DNA of 64,000 bases from Pseudisothecium myosuroides (lineage: Eukaryota; Streptophyta; Bryopsida; Hypnales; Lembophyllaceae): assembly GCA_951799445.1 (NCBI GenBank), contig OX637293.1, positions 22,878,001 through 22,942,000 on the forward strand, read 5' to 3'. The translations under genes were made by a program, and so were the position numbers. This document shows, piece by piece, positions 29,079-41,140 of this stretch. The notes below the pieces were generated by a model. The model was not told the DNA's origin, made no database searches, and was given only the letters and a program-made list of their open reading frames with translations. Position 1 is the stretch's first letter. Every line of letters starts with the position of its first letter.

Positions 29079-30850
29079 CCTTTTCTGAATTCCCCGCAGG
29101 CATTGTACTCCAAATCCCCTCCAAAGAAACAAGGAAATGTTACAAATTGTTGTTCACAGGGAATGTCACTCTCACAGGGAAATGTGAGACAGGGAATTTT
29201 AAGGGAGTTTTAAGGGGGAAATTTGTGCATTCTTTAGTGCTATTTGAAGATGTCCCCACCTTAAAATCAACTCTATTTGTAGAATTTAATAATCTAGAAT
29301 GTAGATTTAAGCATCTAAAATCTAATTTTAATGTAGATTTTAGTTTGCATAATCAGTTCAGTTTGTAGATTTTGGAAGTTGAAATCTAACAGATATGTAG
29401 ATTTTGAATTTCCAATCTTATTGATTTGTACATTTCAGAATTTTTAGTCTACACCGTTAGCTAGATTTCAATAGTTCAAAATATTAGTAATATGTAGATT
29501 CATTTGTTTGAACATTTTACAATTTTATGTATTGTAAAATTTCTAAGATTTCTAAAATGTACCAACTGTAGAAACGTTAGATTTCTAAGAATTGAATACA
29601 TTCACATGAAGATTGACTACTTACAAGTCTTATGTGTCCAACCTCATGGTACCCTCAACAATCGATATGGGACAATTTGAATCTTCTAAAATCTACCAAA
29701 TATTAGGTGGAAAAAACAATGAATTGTAATATGTGTCAATGTGTTGCAAAGTCTACCAATTTGAATTGCACACGGGGGATTTGGGGGAATTTATGAAAAT
29801 CCTTGCAAAGAAAACCTACAATTTCCTTTTGCATAGGAACTCTTTGAAAATCCCTCCATGATGACATTAGAACACAGGGAAACATAAAAACTAGGAGAAA
29901 CTTGCATGAAAACCTACAGGAAACTCCAAAATAGTCGCAGGGAATTCTACAAGGGTCCTCTGTGCCTTTTCTGAATTTCCCGCAGGCATTGTACTCCACA
30001 TTCCCTCCAAAGAAACAAGGAAATGTTACAAATTGTTGTTCACAGGGAATGTCACTTTCACAGGGAAATGTGAGACAGGGAATTTTAAGGGAGTTTTAAG
30101 GGGAAATTTGTGCATTTTCTAGTGTTATTTGAAGATGTCCCCACCTTAAAATCAACTCAATCTGTAGAATTCAATAATCTAGAATGTAGATTTAAGCCTC
30201 TAAAATCTAATTTTAATGTAGATTTTTAGTTTGCATAATCAATTCAGTTTGTAGATTTTGGAAGCTGAAATCTAACAGATATGTAGATTTTGAATTTCCA
30301 ATCTTATTGATTTGTACATTTCAGAACTTTTAGTCTAGACCGTTAGCTAGATTTCAATAGTTCAAAATATTAGTAATATGTAGATTTCATTCATTTGAAC
30401 ATTTTACAATTTCATGTATTGTAAAATTTCTGTGATTTCTAAAATGTACCAATTGTAGAAACGCTAGATTTCTAAGAGTTGAATACATTGACTAAAAGAT
30501 TTACAACTTACAAGTCTTATGTGTCCAACCTCATGGTACCCTCGACAATTGATATGGGACAATTTGAATCTTCTAAAATCTACCAAATATTAGATGGAAA
30601 CAACATTGAAATGTAAGATGTGTCAATGTGTTGCAAAGTCTACCAATTTGAATTGCACACGGGGGATTTGGGGAAAATTTATGAAAATCCTTGCAAAGAA
30701 AACCTACAATTTCCTTTTGCATAGAAACTCTTTGAAAATCCCTCCATGATGACATTAGAACACAGGGAAACATAAAAACTAGGAGAAACTTGCATGAAAA
30801 CCTACATAATCTCCAAAGTAGTCACAGGGAATTCCACAAGGGTCCGCTGT
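29079..30850. repeat. 886-bp repeat present as a head-to-tail pair
   Basis: 29079-29964 and 29965-30850 are near-identical direct copies (landmark CCTTTTCTGAATT at 29079 and 29965). The left outer end CACAGGAAGCCTTTTCTG and the inverse of the right outer end GGTCCGCTGTG, followed by a shared GGAATTC-type block, resemble a roughly 25-bp imperfect inverted repeat. This suggests a TIR element dimer. The junction lacks the first bases of the left end, compatible with unequal exchange. No coding capacity. Confidence 0.85.
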
Positions 30851-30891
30851 GCTTGACCTCGTGCCCATAATGCTCAAGCTTTTAAGCCTTC

Positions 30892-31636
30892 TTAACCCAG
30901 TAACGCCGCCGGCGCCATTCTGTGGCGTCGGAATGACAATACTGTGAGCTCAACAGAGTTTTAAAGTATTTTTTCATCCGGACTTTCTTTGTTTGACTTT
31001 TCATGTTGGGTTATGAAGAGTATCCAATTGTGTTTGTAGTCTTGCAAGTGTTTGTCTTCATGTAAATGAGAAGTTAGTGAAAAAAAAGGATCACAAAATA
31101 TGCTATTTTAGTGTATTTTGGAAAGTTGTTGCTCCTTGCTCTAAATCTGAAATTTCTCCACAAAAATGATATTTTTTGAGTTTGAGCCCAACTAACAAAA
31201 TGAGGGTCATCTACTCTAGTTCCTACTCCATTTTGAATTTTGAAAAAATTCCTAATATTGAATATTTTATTGCAATTTGAACTTTGGATGCATTTTCAAT
31301 GTCTAATATTTTCTAATTATAGAATGACACGGAAATTGAGTTTATACCATGATTTTTGTCACCGTAATATACACACATGGTGAAATTTTCTGATTTTTTG
31401 AAATATTTTTCTATTTGATATGATTTTTCTTCACTTTTTCTTCAAAAATTCTCAGAAAAATCAATTTTTCACAAAAAAATCTAAAAATTTTATGAAGCAT
31501 AGAAGACATGTAGTTCCATCTCTGAAAAATAAATATAAAATTTTTCATTCATATCTAGTTGCAAAATGGTAGAAAACTGAGTGATAGGCAGTGAGGCTTG
31601 AAATCAGTGGTCATGGGTCCGTCCTTTAAGGGTTAA
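30892..31636. mobile_element. TTAA-flanked MITE, copy E11
   Basis: TTAA occurs at 30892-30895 and 31633-31636. The left end is CCCAGTAACGCC and the right end CCGTCCTTTAAGGG. It is an inverted relative of the nested element at 18390-19131: both carry the GGCGCCATTCTGTGGC block near one end. The left end has a short GC-rich palindrome. Confidence 0.8.
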
Positions 31637-32386
31637 ATTGAAACGAATGTATTTAATGTCAACACGTACGTTAGAACAGAATTCTATGCCTTGCCTTGAT
31701 CACTGACGATTTAACTTACCTTGAGAATGGTCCGAACTGGTCTGTGGACGATGATTGCACACACAAGCACTGGTTTGTCCCTCTGCATCTTCTATTGAAG
31801 GCATTTGTCAACTTGGATGAGAATTTTAGTTCCTAAGTAGTGGAGTTTGTGCCTTCAATAATTTCACTTGACATTTATTGTAACTTCTTGATTGAGTTGA
31901 ATGCAACTTGCATATCCCGAAGTAGTGTTTTTTCTAATTTCGTGGTTGATTTCTATCAAACCCTGTGAAATGAGTTGCATACCCTTAACTCATCGCTGAA
32001 CTTTGAACGTTACCAGGCAATGTATGTGAGTGGAATCTGGGCTTTGAAGTAGAATATGGAATTGAACATGCAAACTCGTAATTTATGATGAAGTTTTTCC
32101 TAGATCTCTCTCAAATATTGATCAGATTGTAGTCGGGATTGTAGTCTACTTCTAGTGACGAAGTTTCAAGAAAAGTTTCAAGTTTCTACATGTTTGAATG
32201 TTGGGTGTCTGAGCAGTCATTGATCATTCTGCAATAGCTAGCTAGGAATGAAACTCAAGTAATATACAACATCTGTACAACCTCTCAACGGTGTATTACA
32301 ATCTACAACGGAGTAACACACGATCAGTGTGTTACTACAAAACGTGGGATTGTTGGAAACTATGTACAGTACATTGAAGCAAGGTA
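31637..32386. other. Intergenic, no gene recognised
   Basis: Moderately complex sequence without long open frames. An exon of an unknown gene cannot be excluded. Confidence 0.35.
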
Positions 32387-32577
32387 CAGTAGAACCTCTC
32401 TAAGTCGATCGGTCCCGGACCGGTCTGACATGATTAGTTTATAGAGGTTTATTAACTTAGAGAGGGTCATTTTTAGTCACAGCCTTTGTTATCTGGTCCA
32501 ATCCGGGACCGGTCTGACATGATTGATTTAGAGAGGTTTATCGACTTAAAGGGGATCGACTTAGAGAGGTTCTACTG
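32387..32577. mobile_element. pogo/Emigrant-like MITE, perfect 24-bp TIR
   Basis: The first 24 bases, starting CAGTAGAACCTCTCTAAGTC, are exactly inverted at the right end. TA flanks both sides (32385-32386 and 32578-32579). Internally the phrase GGACCGGTCTGACATGATT occurs twice, near each end and in the same orientation. Pogo-group MITEs have exactly this combination of CAGT ends and TA duplication. The perfect TIR suggests recent insertion. Confidence 0.92.
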
Positions 32578-33177
32578 TAGATGATACAAAAACCACTAGG
32601 CGATCGATCGCATCTCCTTTACACACCTCTCATATCAACAACTAGTCTATTTCTTCACGTTCTTGGTTGCATTGGGCTTATTAGTAAGTGTTGTGAGTGT
32701 GCGTTTGCTATGTAATGTGTTTGATGATTGATCTTTGAATAAAAAAGAGATTTGTCAATATGTGCTACAAATTAAAACCTTCCCTTTGAAATTGCATAAG
32801 ATTGAATTTACACAAGGTGACAAAAATTGATTTTTACAAACTAAATTGTGGTTCTCATGTCCAAGGTGATGACTCCACACCTCTATACATGTCCCAAAAT
32901 GCACACTTGTACATATGATAAATAGTGCATAGTCCTTATAGTGTTGCATATGTATAGTATCTACTTTATAGTTGTGTACTATTGAAATTGCAAGTTGCAA
33001 CAAATTTTTAATAGAATATGTTTCCTTAATAGTCAATTGTTTTCTATGCAATTTTCAAAGTTCAATGAACTCATGATTAACTTCAAACCTTTGCAACTCA
33101 TATTCTACACCTCCAATGTTTGAATTAATTTTAAAATGGGACTTGTTTAGGTCCAAATAGTCTAGGATGGAGGGATA
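32578..33177. other. Intergenic, no gene recognised
   Basis: AT-rich. A 98-codon minus-strand frame (32755-33051) has no recognisable domain and is probably fortuitous. Confidence 0.35.
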
Positions 33178-33500
33178 ATGGGCAATTTCGTTAAAATGGC
33201 GGAAATTCCGTAATTTTGGCAATTTTCACAGTTCAGAGCGGCCGCTCTGAAATGTCCAACAGTTCTAGATTTCTGAAATCTACAACTTTCCTAGATGTTT
33301 GAAATCTACAAGAGTCATAGATGTCGATTTCAAAGTTCAAACCATGCAGTCTGAAATCTACAACAGTGCTAGATTTTTGAAATCTACAAAAGACCAAGAT
33401 TTTTGAAATCTATACCTCTTTTAGATGTCTCTTTTGCAGTTCAGAGCGGCCGCTCTAAAAATGGCACATGGAATACCGCCATTTTAACGAAATTGCCCAT
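33178..33500. mobile_element. MITE with ATGGGCAATTTCG ends and internal palindromes
   Basis: ATGGGCAATTTCGTTAAAAT and the following GGCGG at the left end are perfectly inverted at the right end (25 bp). GATA precedes the left end and follows the right end, a candidate 4-bp duplication. Near each terminus there is a GTTCAGAGCGGCCGCTCT motif containing a perfect 14-bp palindrome. The middle holds repeated TAGATTT(T/C)TGAAATCTA units. No coding capacity; superfamily unclear. Confidence 0.85.
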
Positions 33501-33511
33501 GATATATTTTC

Positions 33512-34138
33512 TTAACCCCTAAATACTCAAGGTCCCATATTTAGATGTCAACAAAATTATGAAGTTAAATAAAAAATTATCAAAATATTACTTTTTGTAG
33601 TTTTTTAAAATTGAATATCTTTCAAGCTTTTTTTAAATACCAAAAATCTTATTTCAAAATAAATTATTCATAATTTTCTTGTTGAAGATTTTATGTTAGG
33701 ATGTCCATTACAAATCTTGATTTTTTTTTGTATTAGGTACTCTTGAAGATGAGCCTCTATCAATGCCTTCAAATATTCTTAGTCTCGGGGGGAAGAAATC
33801 ACATTGAAAATTCATTGTGCATGCTTTGTCCTTTAACCTCATATTTTTTCTTGATTTCAATTTTATATTTGACAAATCAAACGAGGATTCAAAGACTTCA
33901 AATAACTTTCACACTTTAGCACCCTCTTGATCAAACATTATAATCTTTCACTCCATAAGTAATATTATTGTATTTTTTTTTCTTATATGATCTTTGATAC
34001 ATCTAATTTGAACTCATATGGGTACAATTTTTTTTAAAATTGATAATGCTTATCAAATTTAGGATTCTTTGTTTAGTTTTGAGTAAAATCTAAAAAAATC
34101 AAAAAGGCCTTCAGCATTTAGGGATTAACTTAGTAATA
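33512..34138. mobile_element. TTAA-flanked MITE, copy E7
   Basis: TTAA occurs at 33512-33515 and 34135-34138. The left end is CCCCTAAATACTCAAGG and the right end CCTTCAGCATTTAGGGA. It is an inverted, diverged relative of E1. Placed only 11 bp right of the preceding MITE. Confidence 0.8.
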
Positions 34139-35006
34139 GGAGGTCAAAGGAAAAATACAACACAAAAACTATGGTTGTTTATAAAAGTTAGTGATCTTAG
34201 ATATTATTTGATTTAATTTGAGATACAAATTTCATATTTTGTTTTCTAATTTTGTTCAATCTTCCTCTTTGGTCATGAAATGGATTACAAAAGACTCCAA
34301 ATTATATCTTATGAAGACTTTAAAACTTGCAATAGTTGCAACTAGTTAGATGGAATATTTTATTTTATTTTATTTTCATGTGTCATTTAAAGTTGGATGA
34401 GTTCATCATCAAATACAAGCTCCTAATTTTTGAACTAATTGAAACATTAAATTTGAAGGTCTTAAATTAGTCTATAATGACGGGATGTATTCCATTGATT
34501 AATTAACAAGCATACTTATAGGATGTCAAAAAAAAAAAAAAAAGTCACAACAATAAAGTTTGAATTCGAGTATATCTCTAATAAAATGAACAAGCCTAGA
34601 AAAGGTCTCTTGAATTCATATAAGCTAATAGAAACCAAATGAATTTCATCTAAAGCTTTTAAATTAAAATATATGTTATTTTTGCATTTTATTCGCCTTT
34701 TTGAAGTCATTCAAAGGATATAAAATTCGCTCTTTCAATTACAATTTTTTTTAAATGAACATAGAAATTATTTTGGTTAATTTTTTTTTCAAGTATTTAC
34801 AATCCATTTTCCAACGTATTGGCTAAAACGTAAAAGTTATGGAACACATATGTTGTATCTTAGATATATATGCTAAAAGACAAAACTTCACCTTTAGAAA
34901 GGTCTTCAAAACTTTAGTTTTTGAAGTTAAGTACATTGACCTTCCAATCTATGTGGGTGCAGTAGGCTATTACTAAAATATTTTTTGGAGGATGAATTTG
35001 AACAAG
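34139..35006. other. AT-rich intergenic sequence
   Basis: No gene or clear repeat boundaries; includes a poly(A) run near 34528-34542. Confidence 0.4.
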
Positions 35007-35210
35007 TTAACCCCTAAAAGACCAAGTAGTATTTTTGGGCAACATAGAGTTTGGGGGCATGCAAGTACTGACTGAGTGAATTTAGAATTTTTGCATCTAA
35101 AATTTTCGTACAATGTGTGAAAGAAGAGTATCTTTCACGAGCACTAAATTTCAGAACTTTAAAGTAAATAAACTGTAAAAAATTTATTTAGTGATTAGTC
35201 ACTTTTACCT
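35007..35210. mobile_element. Left end of a TTAA element (E15), right end not found
   Basis: TTAACCCCTAAAAGACC at 35007-35023 matches the family terminus. The following 180 bp loosely matches the left 200 bp of E6 (44825-45010), for instance the ACTAAATTTCAG phrase. No matching right terminus was identified, so this copy is probably truncated or decayed. Confidence 0.6.
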
Positions 35211-35690
35211 CAACAAGGGCACTTTGAGACACAATCTTGACTATCACAAGGACAAATTTCAATGTTTTTGAGTTTTAAATTTTTTTTGTAAGAGAGGGTA
35301 TGACAAATATAACATTTAGTAGCCTTCAGAGAGGTTGCCTTTTCCTCTCCGGAGTCCTCATCCACCAAATTCATCTATAATACATCATTAATTTAAGGTT
35401 CAACACCGGGATAGTGGCAGTACATTTATGGTGTGATCCATTTTATTTTGCTAATTCTAGGATTGAACATACAATTCAACAAATAATTGTAAAAAAATTG
35501 GTTTCCAAAAAACCCCAAGCTAGAATCCATTGAGTAACTTATTAATGCATCTATCACGTGGCTTTCAATAACTTATTTTTAAATTTCAAGTTAGAAGAGA
35601 AGCTCTTCATATATAGTTGGGGTGGTAGAAGGTAGAACAACCAATGTGGGATATATAAATTAGAATTTGTAGTTTCTTAACCACTCATAG

Positions 35691-36102
35691 TTAAGTCAAA
35701 GTAGAAATTGCGTTTGAAATAGAATCTCAGACCTCATTAAGGCTTAGTAGAATAATTTTTTTCAAAAATCTTTGAACTAATAAAATTTGGGAAAAATTAA
35801 GTTAAGTTAAGTTCATTTCCAAAAATCTATTTGGGATTTCAATCCTTCAATCAAAAGTTATGGACAAATTTCAGAGAGGATGTTTAAAATTGTCAAAGAA
35901 AATGTCCATTCCAACCCCTCTCTAAAGTTTGTCCATAACTTTTGATTGGAGACTTGAAATACCAAACGGATTTTTGGAGATGAAACTTAACTTAATTTAT
36001 CAACTTTTATTAGTTCAAAGATTATTGAAAAAACTTATTCTACTACGCCTAAACGAGGTCTAAAATTCTACTTTAAACAGAATTCCTGCTTTTGACTTGA
36101 GC
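35691..36102. repeat. Long foldback: ~190-bp inverted arms
   Basis: 35691-35881 is an imperfect reverse complement of 35917-36102, separated by about 35 bp. Shared phrases include ATCAAAAGTTATGGACAAA and its inverse, and the outer AAGTAGAA/TTCTACTT motif. It could be a foldback transposon; if transcribed it would give a long double-stranded hairpin. Terminal duplications were not identified. Confidence 0.85.
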
Positions 36103-36248
36103 TCCTACTAATTCTAAAAGCTTCGAAGTTTTGATATTCACTTTGATGAAATTGGAAGTATCCCAACGTTGAACTTGCTAATTGAGCACACCACTGACAA
36201 GTCTCGTGTGGATTGACACTTGTCCTTTAGTTACTGATACAATTCCAA

Positions 36249-36294
36249 ATATACCGCACCATTTCATCCGCTTGGATGAAATGGTGTGGTATAT
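36249..36294. repeat. 46-bp hairpin with near-perfect 21-bp stem
   Basis: ATATACCGCACCATTTCATC pairs with its inverse across a loop of a few bases, with a single mismatch. It is a small-RNA-precursor-like foldback by shape only; no expression evidence. Confidence 0.8.
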
Positions 36295-36419
36295 ATGACA
36301 ACATTCTGTCATGGTGTCAGTGAAACCACTGCCTTGAAGCATAGCATGGCCATTCAATTTTTTAATATAAGCTTTTGATACTAAGATATGGAATTCCCAA
36401 GTCTTTGCTTTGCATAAAT

Positions 36420-37760
36420 TGTCACATGAATTATGTGTGAAAATTGTACCATTTCAATGCACACATAAACCCTACAATACATGAACAAGTAGAAAATAAT
36501 TAACTTTTTTAACCTTCTAAGTTTGAAATGTGTAGTTTCTTCAATCCATTTGAAATGTAGTCAAAAACTGTCTTTTGAGTGGATAGTGAGGAATGCTGTT
36601 GTTTTACTATTTTTTATCATAAAATAAAAAATTTAAATTTTCAAATTTTTCATATACCTTCCCCCTTTAAAAAAATTAAAATTTAAAATTAAAATTTTTT
36701 TCATTACCCCTCCCCCCCGTCTTGTAATTTCAGAAACCAACATACTTGATAAACAATATGGGACAAACCTGTATCCAGTATCCATACCAGTATCCATATC
36801 CCGTACCTGTATTTGAATCCGTATTTGCATTCTATATTCACTATGTATTCATATACAATAGGGTATCCATTTCTAATATTCATTTCATATTCGTATCCGT
36901 ATTCATATTTGGACGGCTCAAATTAAATCTCACAAGATCAACAGCTTGTGATTTTTTGAGAAATCGACGGCGATTTTGAAAGTAAGCATTTAAAAAAAAA
37001 AATCAATGGTGCAAGATTTTTCTCGCCCCGGGGGGGGGCCACAAATCATCACGTCCTGTCTACACAGGAGATAGTCAATCACATTCCATACACTTGGAGA
37101 AAATGACTAACTTGTGTGGCCTTCTAAATTTGAAATGTCTAATTTTGGATGGCCCTTGAAATGTAGTCATGTTTCAAAAACTTGAAACAAAGTTTTGATA
37201 ATGCTTGACGGCATGGGCATGAAATTTACCAATTTCGCCCATTTACTTTATATTTTGATTTTTTTGTTTTAAGGATTACTTTTGCATAAAGTTTCTGTGT
37301 TGTAATCTTCAAGGTCACCACTCTAATTTGTATAGTGAAGCCATTAATTTTTGACTAATCCAAAATCTTTAGTTTTAAGATTTTTAATACTATATAGTTT
37401 AAAACCAGAATAGAAAGAAATCTTGGAAATTAAATATCTGGCATTAACAATGACATGCAATGCTATAATCTAATGAAGTAGAAATATGGCATTTGAAAGC
37501 AACATTCAAATAGCACAAACAAATACTTCCAACGTACATAAGGTGGAAAAAAACAATAGTTGTCAATTCAAGGAAAAATGAAAGCTTCGTGAGGTTTATA
37601 TTATCACAATTTTTGGGTGAATTTTTGTGAAATTGGGAATAAATTTTTTAGCATACATACTTTAACCCATAAAAAAACGTGGTCCCTTTAATAGACAAAT
37701 GAAAATTCAACCAAATTCTTATAACCTCAATTTTTGACACAATTTTTTGAAAAGTTTTTT
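36420..37760. repeat. Inverted copy of the repeat at 4604-5430, interrupted
   Basis: Blocks at about 36430-36560, 37080-37210 and 37300-37560 are reverse complements of 4604-5430. The interval at about 36575-37070 is absent from the other copy. That interval contains C- and G-runs (36709-36717 and 37030-37038) and a degenerate GTATCC(A/G)TA repeat at about 36770-36910. Confidence 0.7.
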
Positions 37761-38219
37761 TAAGATAGAAAAACAGATTAGCTTTTGGGGAGTAAATTTT
37801 TTGTTTCCATCAATGACCAGGAGCAAAAATAATGACACCCTGAGCTCAAAATGCTTGAGTTCAAGCAACCAAAAAATACAAATGCTTGAAATAAATTTTG
37901 AGGTTTTTTTTGCTTCATTGAATGTATTTTTTTTTTGTCTATATTAATACTTTGATTCATTTGTTTTGTGAAAGTTATGGGTCATCATAATTTATAAGAT
38001 TTATATTCTAACTAATTTTTCAAAATCATCCTGGTGCTTATTTTGCTTGGTGGAACAGTCTTACTAATTGGAATTGATGTGTTTAATAGGTCTTAAATCT
38101 AATGCAAGAAAGACTAGTACTGTTTTGCGTCACTTGAAGTGACAGAGTTGTCATGTGCTATAACTTTTGAAGCATGAATGCCATTAACTTGAAATTTTTA
38201 TTGGAGATGTCTTACTTAA
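37761..38219. other. AT-rich sequence, no gene recognised
   Basis: No feature identified between two repeat copies; short open frames on both strands overlap and have low complexity. Confidence 0.35.
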
Positions 38220-38600
38220 TAGTAATTAGATCCCTTATTTTTCAGAAAAATTCAAAAATCATTTTATATTTGAGTTTTAATTTAGCTAATTTGTCACACT
38301 TTGCGGTTTGGGGGGTTTTAGTACTGAGGAGTACCCAAGATTAATGATCTAGAGCTGAAATTTTTGTGGTCTATTTCTATAATAGGAAGTCATGTTTCTA
38401 CCAGAGGGAATTTAAAAATATTTTATTTTATGTCCTCCATGTGCGTGCAAATAGGGCTTCCTTGCGCACACATTTTTGAACATTGAAGATGGTTTTAAGA
38501 TCATTCTTTTGGTGACATTTCTTCATCACAAAGTTATTCCGAATTTTTTTATTTTTCTCAAAAATAGCTTTTCCTATTTTTTTACAAATTAAAATACAAC
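38220..38600. repeat. Dispersed repeat, inverted partner at about 57860-58270
   Basis: Around 380 bp is recognisably the reverse complement of the region right of the COQ4 gene. Shared phrases include TTTGTCACACTTTG, TAATGATCTAGAGCT and GAAGATGGTTTTAAGATCATTC. No coding capacity. Confidence 0.75.
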
Positions 38601-38936
38601 AATGCCTATTTTATTGAGATTTTGCTAGTTTATGAGACTTTTCTAGTTTTCCTACTTAGAATTTTTTTTCTATTCTTTTCATTCTTAGGATAACTTCTTC
38701 TTAAAAGTGTATACATTAAAAATATTTTTCACATTTAAAAAAAATTGTTTTTCTAGTTATACAATACTCCCAAAAGAAAACATGAGTACTATGAAAAACA
38801 CTACAAAAATCGGTCGGTCTTTCTTGCAATCACCCAAGTATATATTTGGGAAGCAACAACCTCTTAAAGTGGTGAAATATGAGGACAATAAAAGATTCAT
38901 TGAAAAAATTTCTTTAAAGATTTTTTTTAATGCTTT

Positions 38937-39760
38937 TTAATTCCTAAAGTCCTAAAGACTTTTTCATCAAAATCCACTCAAAACTACCATTTCTAATGTA
39001 AGGAGAATTTGTTTAAGCAATTGTTACTTTTGCATAATCAATTTTAGAATCTTGCACTAGACTAATAAAAAAAAAGTGTGGAAGAAATTTCAAAAACTTT
39101 AAGTGACCACATAGATTGCAAGATATTTGTATTTAAAGTGAAGAAAACAAGTTTTTTTCACTTTATACAACTAGATTATAAGACTTTGAATCTTCTTAAT
39201 TTGAAATTTTTGCACTAGAAATTTCTAATTCAATCTACTTTTTTATATTGAAAAATTGAGTTAAGAGATAGGGAAAAAATTTTAGAAGAAAAATACTTGA
39301 TTTTAATTCTTAAATAATTGTTACTTAGAAATAGGCACAAGATTGAAGGAAAATTTTTACTGGTTGATAGTTTTGAGATAGATTTGAAATATACTAATTC
39401 CAATGACAAGATTGTTTTAGCAAACAAAGCAAACTATATGAAACTTTTTTTTTTGATAATTAATGTAAATTGAGTTCAAAAATAGATCTTATAACTTATT
39501 TTTTGAAGATCTTGTTATGGTTGCCCAGTAGTCAAAGACTATCCATAATGCATTTGTAATAGTGCCTGGCACTATTATTGGCTTGTGCCCCTCGTGCTTT
39601 ACGCAACGGGAGGGCCTCCCCCCTCAAGCTCCCATCGTGTAAGGATCCCTCAGGCTCGGGCTCCCGCCCTTGCCTTCAGGGCCTTCACACGACAGGAAGC
39701 CTTCGAGGGGAGGCCTCCCACTATATATAACATTCTCATCACTAGTTCATGATTATGTTT
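38937..39760. mobile_element. TTAA element E10, incomplete and interrupted
   Basis: TTAATTCCTAAAGTCC at 38937-38952 is a family terminus. The following 600 bp matches E8 in order. It is interrupted at about 39550-39730 by a GC-rich insert and then diverges; a right terminus was not found. The flank at 38700-38936 is shared with E8. Confidence 0.65.
39550..39728. mobile_element. GC-rich foldback insert in E10 (possible MULE-type)
   Basis: The insert is markedly GC-richer than its AT-rich host. GGGAGGGCCTCCC... near the left end and ...GGGAGGCCTCCC near the right, with surrounding blocks, are imperfect inverses over about 45 bp. Flanking CTATCCATAA and CTATATATAA may be a roughly 10-bp duplication, as seen with Mutator-like elements, but two positions differ. 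Confidence 0.5.
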
Positions 39761-41135
39761 CCAAGCAACCACTTGTCATATTCTATTGTTTATTTGGTAT
39801 ATATATATTGTGCAATTCCAATCAATTTGAAATTTTTTGAGCATGATTCCAACTCATGTAGAAATAAAGATTTGAAGAAGCACAACTCATACAAGTAGTT
39901 CTAAATATGCCTTTTCTCCTTGGAAGTGCAGCTGCTTGGAATTTGGGGTACCTCTAAGAATTCCACAACTTTGATGCTTATGATCTCACAAACTATTATA
40001 ACTTTGGATCTGAATTTTTCTTAAATTAGAAATATGAAAGTCAAATGAAGGATATAACGGTCAACTTTCTGTATATTGCCTTCAAATTTACTATACACCT
40101 CAATTTTAGGGCATGTCATTCACTTAAGATCAATTCCATCACCTAAATTCTCTAAACCTTTTAAAAGAAGTAATTGACAATTGCGGGTTGGATTAATTAA
40201 AGACTAGAACAAGATGAAAATTTTAGCCTTAGTTTGGATGCAAAGTAATTTGAAGCATTTTTAGGCCTCAAATCACCGTAGAACCTAAAGGATTAAGAAG
40301 CATTGGAATTATCCAAGAAAACAATACATTCTATGAGGAAATTAGGTTTTAGGGTGTGTAGAAATTCAAGTGAAAAACAATGTTAACCCTATACTACTTG
40401 CATCTATTTTTGAAATTTTCCACATGTTTGTTTATATCTTTAAACAAATATTTTTGGTAATTTAATTACTTCAATTCATCAAACTAGTTGTGGAGGAAGG
40501 AGTTATCTTTTTAAAAATTTAGACTATATTTTGTATAAATAGAAGTTTTTTGGACGGAACTTAGCTTGGAAGCCCTCTGTTCATCATCCAAATTATGGAA
40601 TTCCGGATTCAAACATCAACAAAAAGAAAACATATAAGGTAGACCAACGCATTTCCATTTGCTGCCTAATATTGTCATCCTACTTTTGATCCCAATACCG
40701 TCCAACACATCATCCAAATTTAGACAATTTTTGAAAAAATCACTATAGTGACTACTTGGCTCAAATAGGACAATGGCAAAAATAATTTTACACTTGTAGA
40801 AGGGTGGTAATAGAGATGGGTGTGTATATAGTATGTTGGAGATACGATCATTTCAGCTTCCTCTTAGCTTGGAATAGCTCATGGCATCTTCAACTTCTAT
40901 AAATGCCATTGGATATGTAGGAGAGTAGTTATGGGTTGTTTATAGGATATTCATCACTCCCGACTCTATGAATGGTTTTGTAATTTTAGTGCAAATCACT
41001 TCAAAAATTCACAGAAATTACAATTTTAATAAGAAAATTATAATTCCACTTGGGTTTGATTCATGAAATAAGCACACACCTTCGAAAAATATGTGCCCTC
41101 TTACAGCCCATGGCCCCAAAATATTCAGATTGCTA
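39761..41135. other. AT-rich intergenic sequence left of the copia element
   Basis: No gene or clear repeat recognised. Confidence 0.4.
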
Positions 41136-41140
41136 GTTTG

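Noticed and set aside
37021..37045. C/G run near 37030 and the G-rich stretch near 61095 as regulatory or quadruplex sites
   Set aside because: A G-quadruplex is possible at 61095-61108, but both are isolated low-complexity runs with nothing tying them to a gene function.
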